Assembly (NCBI GenBank): GCA_007130265.1
Contig: SLST01000027.1
Coordinates: 1-7,938 of the forward strand
Direction of reading: 5' to 3'
DNA from: Spirochaetales bacterium
GTDB taxonomy: Bacteria > Spirochaetota > Spirochaetia > DSM-27196 > SLST01
Length of the DNA: 7,938 bases
A program made the translations under genes and the position numbers. Position 1 is the first letter of the stretch. Every line of letters begins with the position of its first letter. Under the pieces are notes generated by a model. It did no database searches. It saw only the letters and a list, made by a program, of their open reading frames with translations, and was not told where the DNA came from. This document shows positions 1 to 6,208 of the stretch, piece by piece.

Positions 1-468
1 GACCAGCGCGTCCGGCCCCATCAGATGCCCGGCCAGCGAGAACGGTCCGGTGCCGCATGCGCGTATCGCGAGGCGCACGCCGGTTGTCGCCCGCATGGTT
101 CGAAGCGCCTCCAGGTAGACCGGCATCCGGCCGTCCCGCCAGGGGTTCGCAACGGCCAGAGTCTCGACGCCCGCGAGGTCGGCGAGCGGCCGGCTTGCGG
201 GCGCCGGCGTCGTGCCGGGTCGTCTGGTCGTGCGCATCCCGAGCGCCTCCGCCATATAGTAGCCGTCCGACTGCGCGACGAGCATGTCATGGCCGACGAG
301 ACGCTGCGCCGCGATCTGAGCGTCGGCCATCGTGGATGCATCCGCACAGTACTCGTCCACCGGAACACCGGCGAGCGAGGCGCCGTAGTTTCCCATGTAG
401 GGGGTTACGGGAACTCGGTCGACCGATTCGCTTCGACCGGCCGCGAGGACCCGGTCGCGAGCGGTCAT
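1..468 (-). CDS. URO-D family (MtaA/CmuA-like) corrinoid methyltransferase, N-terminal part, runs off left edge
   Basis: This is an open frame of 156 codons with no stop before base 1, so the C-terminal half lies outside the window. The protein opens MTARDRVLAAGRSESVDRVP, the usual start of the uroporphyrinogen-decarboxylase fold family (short helix, then VDRVPV). Near residue 141 it has the family segment GTGPFSLAGHLMG. Haem-pathway HemE carries a conserved RPVWxMRQAGRY stretch after the first strand. Here that place reads VTPYMGNYGASLAG, so I call a MtaA/MtbA/CmuA-type methyltransferase, which moves methyl groups between a corrinoid protein and a thiol such as CoM or a related acceptor. The zinc ligands that would confirm this lie in the missing half. 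The ATG overlaps the stop of the PAP2 gene (ATGA), with GGAG (478-481) nine bases upstream, so it is the third gene of the leftward operon and probably translationally coupled. The exact substrate is unknown. Confidence 0.82.
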   Translation of the reverse strand, partial: MTARDRVLAAGRSESVDRVPVTPYMGNYGASLAGVPVDEYCADASTMADAQIAAQRLVGHDMLVAQSDGYYMAEALGMRTTRRPGTTPAPASRPLADLAGVETLAVANPWRDGRMPVYLEALRTMRATTGVRLAIRACGTGPFSLAGHLMGPDALV

Positions 469-1442
469 GAAGCTGGTCTCCGTGTATTCGTCCTCTCGTT
501 GTCCGCCGCGCACGCTCCTTCGATCGCCGCCGGACGGCCTAGGGACAACCATAGTTCGAGCCGCGTGTGGAGTGCGTGCGACGCGAGGAGCAGGAGCGGC
601 ACCACGGCGAGCCCGAGCAGGACATCGACCGCGTAGTGTGCGTAGATATAGACGGTGGAGACGTAGAGCACCGCGGTGATCGGGACGAAGGCGAGCAAGA
701 GGCGCGGCACCGATCGGCCGACGAGGATCGTCGCGATCGTCGAAATCGCGACGTGCGAGGAGGGTACCGCCGCGCCGGCCAGATTCGCGTCCTCGAAGAT
801 CGTGCGCATCAGCGGGGTGAAGACATAGCCGTCGAGATCCTGATACCACCGCGCATGCAGTTCTTCGATGTAGTACTTGGGACCGTGGACGGGGAAGAAG
901 ACGTACCAGACGTAGAGCAGCCCGAATGACGCAGTGATGGTGAACAGCGCACGCTCGGCTTCGCGGTAGCGGCGCTTGAGATAGAGTACCCATCCGGGCA
1001 AGCAGAGCAGCGCGTAGAAGGCGAAGTACGCGAAGAAGATGAGCTCGTTGAGCGCGCGCAGGTGGCCGAACCGTTCCGGGAGCACGAGCGCGAGCTGTAC
1101 CCCGAACACCGCCTCCTCCATCCTGAAGAAGAACGAGTCGAACGACTGTCCGCCCCAGACCAGCTGTGAGAGCGTTATGACCCGCATGAAGTACGGAGCA
1201 TAGAGCGCCTGGACATGAAAGAGCCGGAGGAAGTGGAGCACCGTGCCGCGCCGGATGGAACCGCGGGCATCCGCCGCGGCAAAGGCGAGCGTCACGCCGC
1301 TCGCCGCGAGAAACGCGAGACCCAGGAAGAGGTTCGTCGGATCCGAGGCAAAGACGAAGTGCATGAGTGCGAGAAACGTATTGATGCCGATCGTGACGAG
1401 ATCGACGGTCGTAAAGGCAAAGGATTGTCTCGTCGGTTTCAC
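465..1442 (-). CDS. PAP2-superfamily integral membrane protein, inositol-phosphorylceramide-synthase-like
   Basis: A 325-residue membrane protein with roughly eight hydrophobic segments (about residues 12-32, 36-57, 78-95, 108-122, 132-155, 166-185, 240-265, 272-290). The PAP2 active-site motifs are visible: PSSH at 227-230 (catalytic His230) and a final HxxxD, H269-Y-A-V-D273, inside STVYIYAHYAVDVLLG. The classical first motif KxxxxxxRP is not seen. The STVY...HY..D form resembles the Aur1/PAP2_3 branch, whose members transfer or hydrolyse lipid phosphate head groups at the membrane. FFPVHGPKYY at 182-191 sits where that branch has its conserved aromatic/Pro segment. I chose the GTG at 1442 because it overlaps the stop of the upstream gene (GTGA) and has a perfect AGGAGGT six bases before it. 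The frame stays open a further 291 codons upstream, but that part lies over the fused activase gene and reads as low-complexity Arg/Gly/Ala. Substrate is unknown; lipid phosphatase or head-group transferase are the options. Confidence 0.85.
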   Translation of the reverse strand: MKPTRQSFAFTTVDLVTIGINTFLALMHFVFASDPTNLFLGLAFLAASGVTLAFAAADARGSIRRGTVLHFLRLFHVQALYAPYFMRVITLSQLVWGGQSFDSFFFRMEEAVFGVQLALVLPERFGHLRALNELIFFAYFAFYALLCLPGWVLYLKRRYREAERALFTITASFGLLYVWYVFFPVHGPKYYIEELHARWYQDLDGYVFTPLMRTIFEDANLAGAAVPSSHVAISTIATILVGRSVPRLLLAFVPITAVLYVSTVYIYAHYAVDVLLGLAVVPLLLLASHALHTRLELWLSLGRPAAIEGACAADNERTNTRRPAS

Positions 1443-4400
1443 CCGGCGACCTCCTGGGTTTCCACAAAGTCTTCCGCGCCGTTGCGGGAACGGAATCGTA
1501 ACACATTCACCATGAATATCTCCAGCTTGTTCACGATTCCGGGAGGCAGCGGGTTGCCGTCGATCTCCACTGATATCGTGGGGAAACGCCGCTCCCGCGC
1601 CCATGGTGTATAGATACCCTCGATCACGCGTCCGATCAAACAGGCGAAGGGGGATATGTTCACGACGCCGGCGTATCCGTCCTGCATTGCCGTCGCGGCA
1701 GCGCCACACGAGACGGCGATTTCGGAGTTGAGCTCGTGGCTCATGAAGTGTCCGGAGGTGTTGGACATGATGCGTTTCATGCTCTCCGGGGCGTGGGGCA
1801 AGAGGCGCGACGGCGCGAGAGCCCGCCGGATGCGACGTGCCACCACGCGTTTCCAGAGCATCTCGAGGCGGAGCCGACGGAGCTTCGTGGCGGCGGGCGA
1901 GAACGAGCGCGCGTACCATGGGAGCGACGCGAGTTTCTTTCGAAGCTCGCGCGAACGGACGAAGTCGAGGTAGTGAATCCACTCGCCAATCCCCGACACT
2001 TTCGCCACGATCTTCCGCGAAGCCATCAGCTCCACCAGCTCGTCCACCGCGAAGTCGTCGCGCCGGACGTAGATCTCCCCCACCACGAGCACCTTCGCGC
2101 ACTCTCTCAGCGCCGTCCGTGCCGGTATCCGCGCAACCTCTCCTGCCAGGCGTCGCAGACCCGGTAGCAATCGTCGCAGGTCGCCCTCCACCTCGCCGAC
2201 GACCGTCTGCCACAGCTCGTCGAAACGGGCCGCGGCGGCCCGCGGCTGCGCGGCGCAGGCGAGCAACGCCGAGCGGACGTCCTTCAGATAGTCCGCCGCA
2301 ACGAGTCCCCACCATACGTCGCGGGCGAAACGCGGTCCGATCTCCCCGTACGACGTGTCCGCCCCGAGCGTGAAGAGCACGACGTTGTCAACCTTGAGGT
2401 CACGCAGAACGTTCTCGAAGAAGACGTAGTACTGACCAGTTCGGCACGGGCCCGTCGTGACCGGAACGAAGAGGAGGTAGAGCTCGTCCTTCCGGTAGTC
2501 AGGCGACATCATGAACTCGAGCGCGCTGCCGAGAACCAGATGCGACGGAACGCACTCCTTCCCTGAGGCGTGGGCTCGTGCAATCTGCAGGGTTTTCGAG
2601 GTGGGCACCGGAAGCGCGCGTGCCCCGATTCCCGACGCCCGCAGCACCGCGGCGGAGAGGTCGGTCGAGAGGCTTCCCATGTTCGAGAGGAGGACCGTCA
2701 CGCGATTGTTGTGCTTCACCGGTACGCGCTCGCCCGTGCCGGTATGGTGAAGGTGGATCGCGTCGCGGCCGTTGGAGACGAACCGCCACCCGTCGTCGGA
2801 ACGGCGCGGCTCGCCGGTGCCGCGGCGCCTGCGGTACCCTTCAATGATGTCGAGGAACGCCTCGATTCGAGTGTCAATCCCCGCGTCCGCGGTGTGGGAG
2901 TCGAGCTCCAGGACGAGAAAGGGCTTGGAGCCCATGGTCCACTTCAGATAGTGCAGGATGAACGAGTCCGGGGCGCAGGAGAAGTTGGTGACATAGGTCA
3001 CGTAGATGTTCGGTTCTTTTCGCAGCATCGCCGCAGCCTTCATGTCCAGCTGCCCGTAGTACCAGTACATGTTGGGCGGGATCTCCTCGTCATCGAGCGG
3101 GAGGATGTCGAAGGGAATGATCGAACAGCCGCGGGTGGCGAGCTTGCGCGGGATGCCCATGTTCGCCTCGCCGGTGAACGCGTTATACGGTCTGCCGAGC
3201 AGTGCGACTACCGGATGGTCCGCATTGCGAGCCTCGCGCAGCGCCTGCCGCCCGAGCTCACGGGCGCGTCTGAGGAACTCCTCCTGGCGATGGCACGCCT
3301 GGTCAAAGGCGTAGGCGATCTCCTGCGCGCTGATCCCGAGTCGATCTCCTAGTCCCTTGAACTGTTCGAGCGCCGGCTGCGGGCCATGCTTGAAGCTGAC
3401 GACGAGCGGCAGGAATCGCTCGGCGGGCACGTCCGGAAACGCCTTGCCAAGGTAGTACGGCAGGCCCTGGGTGATGGGACAGAAGGTTGCGTGCACCGAT
3501 TCCTCGAGACTCGGCAGATCGCGAAGGTGCGGGAGGAAGATGTAGTCCGCGCCCTTTTGAAGGACGTCGGCAACCGCGCCGTGCGCAATCTCGGCCGGAT
3601 AGCAGTAGTCGCTCTCCACTCGGGCAATACCCTCGTGGAGCACCTCGTCGGAAAGGAACCATCGTATCCCGAGCGCGTGGAAAAACGATGCGTAGAGCGG
3701 ATAGAGCGTATGGACCGAGAGGCACCGCGGGATCCCCACGGTGAACGGCCGCCGCTGAACGACGGTCGCCGGATCGGGGGCGCAGGTGCGGAAGAGCAGT
3801 TCCTGTCGCGCCGCGACGTAGTCCATGACGGGGGTGTCCGTCCGGGGCCGACGCGTATTCGCGTACTTGTTGCATCGGCCTCCAAAGCGGTAGGTCTGGT
3901 CGTCGACCTTGAGGACCTTGACCGGACACCGGTTCTCACACGCCTTGCAGGTGAAGACGCGGTCGGGGATGACCTCGCGATCGGCGAGCGCGGCGAGGTC
4001 AAAGCCGCCCGTCTGAAGCAGCCCCGCTTTGTGCTTGCGCTTCGCAAGGAGCGCGACGCCGAAGCACCCCATCAGCTCCGGGTGCGGAGGCACGAGAATC
4101 TCGCGGCCCATGAGCGTCGCGAAGGCGAGCGGCACGGCGACGTTCTTCGCGACACCTCCCTGGAGGAAGACCGTCCTGCCGATCGTGCGCGACCCGACGA
4201 CGCGGTTGAGGTAGTTCGAGACGATCGACGTGACGACGCCCGCAGTAATATCCTCGCGCGAAGCTCCCTGCTGGACCGCTTTTCGGATATCCGAGTTGAT
4301 GAAGGCCGAGCAGTGCTCGCCAAACTTGAGCGGAGCCTTTGCGGCGAGGGCGACCGCCGCGATATCCTTCGCTTCGCTGATGTTGAGATCCCCCTGCGCC

Positions 4401-5716
4401 GACTCTTCGAGGAACGACCCGGTACCCGCCGAACAGGCTTCGTTCATCGCGTAGTCGATCGGGACTCCGTTCTCGAGGAGCACGTATTTGGCATCCTGTC
4501 CGCCGATCTCGAAGATGGTGTCGACGTCGGCCCTGAAGTGGGTCGTTCCCATCGAATGGGCGATGATCTCGTTGTACACGCCGTGGGTCTCGAGGAAGAC
4601 GCCGAGGATCTCGCGCGACGACCCCGTTGTTGCCGCGAGCGAGATACGGACATCGGCTCCGCCCGTGTCGTGGGCGACCTTCTCGCGGATCGCGTTCAGG
4701 CACCGTTTCAGCGCTCCAATCGGATCGCCATGGGTCCGCCCGTAGTGCGAGGCGACGATGCGCTCGGTCGCCGCGTCGACGAGGCACGCCTTCGTGGTGG
4801 TCGATCCCCCGTCGACGCCAAGGATGTACTCTCGCCCCGCTTCCACCGAAGCGGACACGTCGTCGAAGACCGTGACCCGTTCTTCCCCACGGGTGAGCGG
4901 CTCGAGACGGGTGAGCCGGACCTCACTCGAGCGGAGTATCGCTTCGGTCTCCGGCAATGCGACGCCCTTCGTCCGGGCGAGGAGCGCAGCACCAAGCGCC
5001 TCGAAGCAGGGGGCGTAGTCAGGAACGATGAACGCCACCTCAGGGGCCTGTTCCCGGATGAACCGGATGATGTGACGGTTCCGGGTCACTCCGCCGGTGA
5101 GCAGGACGGGGCCCTCCTGAATCCGGGCCCGCGCGAGGAAGTCGACCACCTTGCCCGCCATGACGTTGCTCAACGAGACGACGATCTCGTCCTTCGTAGC
5201 TTCACCCTTGTTCAGTCGGTGCGTGCAGTCGCTCTTCATGAAGACCGAACAGCGTGTCGAAAGGGGCAACACGCGCGCGTCATCCGGCACGGCATTGACG
5301 TCGCTGAGACCCATGTCCATCCGCGCGAGCTGCTGACGCAGGAACTCGCCCGTCCCGGACGCGCACTTGCTCCCCGCGAAACTGCCGGTGATCCGGCGAT
5401 CGGCCCCGATGGTGTAGACGGTGAGGTTCTCACCTCCCATGCTCACCACGGCGCCGACGTCGCAGCCGAGAAATCCGAGGGCCTCCTCCACGCAGATCGG
5501 CTCGATCGTGCCGGCGAGCGACAGAAGCCGCCGCCCCTCACTGCCGGTCACCAGCGCCCGCACGCCTGGTCCGGCCGGGCACTCTTCGAGCGCCCCTCGT
5601 ACGGCTCCCGCGACGTCACCGTCGTGGGCGACCGTCGTGCTCCACGCGACCGAATCGTCGTCGAGAAGGATTGCCTTCAGGGTCGATGACCCGATATTCA
5701 GACCCAGAGTCGTCAC
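1439..5716 (-). CDS. Large fused acyl-CoA dehydratase activase / 2-hydroxyacyl-CoA dehydratase-like reductase
   Basis: A 1425-residue cytoplasmic protein (numbering from the GTG at 5716). First BcrAD/BadFG/HgdC-type ATPase domain, about 4-250: LGLNIGSSTLK, then Cys118 in CASGTGEF and Cys156 in STRCSVF. Second activase domain, about 298-560: ILGVDGGSTTTK, IGGQDAKY, Cys428 in CSAGTGSF, Cys469 in HCSAF. A linker at 588-617 has Cys590, 593, 597 and 615 (CxxCxxxC, later FGGRC). Then a DUF2229/COG3580-type and COG3581-type dehydratase-like region (about 660-965; Cys705, Cys746, Cys914) and a second such region (about 1003-1420; Cys1055, Cys1091, Cys1337, Cys1359) ending near the family-typical EIDGNPLP. 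Relatives use ATP hydrolysis to drive low-potential electrons into an Fe-S dehydratase or reductase; long fusions like this one have no firmly known substrate. The GTG is preferred because GGAG lies eight bases upstream and the family motif starts at once. ATGs at 5743 and 5734 would add nine or six residues but have no Shine-Dalgarno. First gene of the leftward operon. Confidence 0.9.
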   Translation of the reverse strand: MTTLGLNIGSSTLKAILLDDDSVAWSTTVAHDGDVAGAVRGALEECPAGPGVRALVTGSEGRRLLSLAGTIEPICVEEALGFLGCDVGAVVSMGGENLTVYTIGADRRITGSFAGSKCASGTGEFLRQQLARMDMGLSDVNAVPDDARVLPLSTRCSVFMKSDCTHRLNKGEATKDEIVVSLSNVMAGKVVDFLARARIQEGPVLLTGGVTRNRHIIRFIREQAPEVAFIVPDYAPCFEALGAALLARTKGVALPETEAILRSSEVRLTRLEPLTRGEERVTVFDDVSASVEAGREYILGVDGGSTTTKACLVDAATERIVASHYGRTHGDPIGALKRCLNAIREKVAHDTGGADVRISLAATTGSSREILGVFLETHGVYNEIIAHSMGTTHFRADVDTIFEIGGQDAKYVLLENGVPIDYAMNEACSAGTGSFLEESAQGDLNISEAKDIAAVALAAKAPLKFGEHCSAFINSDIRKAVQQGASREDITAGVVTSIVSNYLNRVVGSRTIGRTVFLQGGVAKNVAVPLAFATLMGREILVPPHPELMGCFGVALLAKRKHKAGLLQTGGFDLAALADREVIPDRVFTCKACENRCPVKVLKVDDQTYRFGGRCNKYANTRRPRTDTPVMDYVAARQELLFRTCAPDPATVVQRRPFTVGIPRCLSVHTLYPLYASFFHALGIRWFLSDEVLHEGIARVESDYCYPAEIAHGAVADVLQKGADYIFLPHLRDLPSLEESVHATFCPITQGLPYYLGKAFPDVPAERFLPLVVSFKHGPQPALEQFKGLGDRLGISAQEIAYAFDQACHRQEEFLRRARELGRQALREARNADHPVVALLGRPYNAFTGEANMGIPRKLATRGCSIIPFDILPLDDEEIPPNMYWYYGQLDMKAAAMLRKEPNIYVTYVTNFSCAPDSFILHYLKWTMGSKPFLVLELDSHTADAGIDTRIEAFLDIIEGYRRRRGTGEPRRSDDGWRFVSNGRDAIHLHHTGTGERVPVKHNNRVTVLLSNMGSLSTDLSAAVLRASGIGARALPVPTSKTLQIARAHASGKECVPSHLVLGSALEFMMSPDYRKDELYLLFVPVTTGPCRTGQYYVFFENVLRDLKVDNVVLFTLGADTSYGEIGPRFARDVWWGLVAADYLKDVRSALLACAAQPRAAAARFDELWQTVVGEVEGDLRRLLPGLRRLAGEVARIPARTALRECAKVLVVGEIYVRRDDFAVDELVELMASRKIVAKVSGIGEWIHYLDFVRSRELRKKLASLPWYARSFSPAATKLRRLRLEMLWKRVVARRIRRALAPSRLLPHAPESMKRIMSNTSGHFMSHELNSEIAVSCGAAATAMQDGYAGVVNISPFACLIGRVIEGIYTPWARERRFPTISVEIDGNPLPPGIVNKLEIFMVNVLRFRSRNGAEDFVETQEVAG
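1449..1455 (-). promoter_or_regulatory. Ribosome binding site of the PAP2 gene
   Basis: A perfect AGGAGGT lies six bases before the GTG at 1442, inside the last codons of the fused activase gene. It is the strongest Shine-Dalgarno in the window. It fixes the GTG as the start and rules out the long upstream extension of the same frame. Confidence 0.85.
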
Positions 5717-5724
5717 CGAAACCG

Positions 5725-5728
5725 CTCC
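5725..5728 (-). promoter_or_regulatory. Ribosome binding site deciding the start of the fused activase gene
   Basis: GGAG is eight bases before the GTG at 5716. The in-frame ATGs at 5743 and 5734 have nothing similar upstream. This is the main reason for preferring the shorter protein. Confidence 0.55.
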
Positions 5729-5760
5729 ATTCATCGAAAACATGAGTGTACTTATCGTGA

Positions 5761-5789
5761 ACCATATCCGGCGCCCCCGATTGATGCAA
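5761..5789 (-). promoter_or_regulatory. Candidate sigma-70-type promoter for the leftward operon
   Basis: Reading leftward, TTGCAT (5784-5789) is followed after exactly 17 bases by TATGGT (5761-5766). The -10 matches TATAAT at four of six positions and the -35 matches at three of six, so only the spacing is strong. Transcription would begin near 5754. That leaves a leader of about 37 bases before the GTG at 5716 but only about 10 before the ATG at 5743, which supports the GTG start. Prediction by eye only. Confidence 0.33.
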
Positions 5790-5809
5790 TCCCGTCATCC
5801 CGGCACACT
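5781..5809 (+). promoter_or_regulatory. Weak candidate promoter for lrgAB
   Basis: TTGATG (5781-5786, four of six to TTGACA) is followed after 17 bases by CACACT (5804-5809, three of six to TATAAT). It would give a leader of about 30 bases to the lrgA ATG. It overlaps the -35 of the leftward candidate almost completely, so the two could not be used at once. The -10 match is poor and a regulator-dependent promoter is equally possible. Confidence 0.18.
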
Positions 5810-5832
5810 GTGAACGGTCCACAGCAACGGAC

Positions 5833-5839
5833 AGGAAGG
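5833..5839 (+). promoter_or_regulatory. Ribosome binding site of lrgA
   Basis: AGGAAGG lies six bases before the ATG at 5846. It supports this start over the GTG at 5810, which lacks a purine-rich upstream stretch. Confidence 0.6.
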
Positions 5840-5845
5840 GTGCGG

Positions 5846-6208
5846 ATGGTTCGAGCGTTCGGAATACTACTCGGGTTTCAGGCGATCGGGGCGCTGATTG
5901 CGGGGACCACGACGCTCCCGGTACCCGGCAACGTCGTCGGTATGGTGCTTCTCGTTGCGGCGCTTCTTGCCGGCGTGGTACGCGTGGAGTGGATCGAGTC
6001 CGCGGCGGACCTGCTCGTGGACAACCTCGCCTTCCTCTTCGTGCCCGCCGGAGTGGGGATCATGAGCCACTTCGACCTGATCGCGCGCGAGTGGTTGCCC
6101 ATTTCGATTTCCGTCGTCGGGAGTCTCGTGCTCGTCCTTGTGGTCACCGGCAAGGGGTGCGAGATCGCGGCACGCTACGCCGCACGACGGGGGCGGCGAG
6201 AGCAATGA
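5846..6208 (+). CDS. lrgA: LrgA/CidA-family membrane protein
   Basis: A 120-residue hydrophobic protein with about four membrane segments. It has the two family signatures: PVPGNVVGMVLL at residues 26-37 (compare P-[IV]-P-G-x-[IV]-[IV]-G-M) and DNLAFLFVPAGVGIM at 59-73. The tail after residue 101 is basic and cytoplasmic-looking. LrgA/CidA proteins were first described as holin/antiholin-like controllers of murein hydrolases. Later work tied LrgAB-type pairs to pyruvate transport in Bacillus and Streptococcus, and to glycolate/glycerate transport in the plant plastid fusion PLGG1. The ATG at 5846 is chosen because AGGAAGG lies six bases upstream and the protein then begins at the family-typical position. 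A GTG at 5810 would add 12 polar residues without family similarity. It overlaps lrgB by four bases (ATGA), so the pair is one transcription unit. Which of the two roles applies here is not visible in the sequence. Confidence 0.9.
   Translation: MVRAFGILLGFQAIGALIAGTTTLPVPGNVVGMVLLVAALLAGVVRVEWIESAADLLVDNLAFLFVPAGVGIMSHFDLIAREWLPISISVVGSLVLVLVVTGKGCEIAARYAARRGRREQ

Noticed and set aside
21..368. A 115-codon minus-strand frame inside the URO-D-type gene.
   Set aside because: It is in the wrong frame. The frame starting at 468 has the URO-D N-terminus and GPFSLAGHLMG, while this one is Arg/Ser-rich noise.
1..468. Calling the left-edge gene hemE (uroporphyrinogen decarboxylase proper).
   Set aside because: The conserved HemE substrate-binding stretch (RPVWxMRQAGRY) is absent and replaced by VTPYMGNYG, and no other haem gene is nearby.
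25..636. A 203-codon plus-strand frame across the methyltransferase and the end of the PAP2 gene.
   Set aside because: It crosses two well-supported minus-strand genes, has an Arg/Ala-rich shadow composition and no ribosome site.
1443..2315. A 291-codon in-frame upstream extension of the PAP2 reading frame.
   Set aside because: It lies wholly over the fused activase gene, is rich in Arg/Gly/Ala with no domain, and a perfect AGGAGGT plus a GTGA overlap place the start at 1442.
2570..3352. A 260-codon plus-strand frame.
   Set aside because: It is an antisense shadow of the dehydratase-like part of the fused gene, with no motif or ribosome site.
3386..5689. A 767-codon open frame on the plus strand, opposite the fused activase gene.
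   Set aside because: It is the antisense shadow of a GC-rich gene. Its composition is dominated by Arg, Asp, Glu, Val and Gly with no recognisable motif, while the opposite strand has continuous family motifs.
5717..5743. The ATG at 5743 as start of the fused activase gene.
   Set aside because: There is no Shine-Dalgarno, and the likely leader would be only about 10 bases. The GTG at 5716 has GGAG eight bases upstream and starts directly at the family motif. The longer form is not excluded.
5809..5823. A CRP/FNR-like site, TGTGAACGGTCCACA.
   Set aside because: The spacing is one base short of TGTGA-N6-TCACA and the second half-site has C for T. I keep it only as a possible operator of unknown type.
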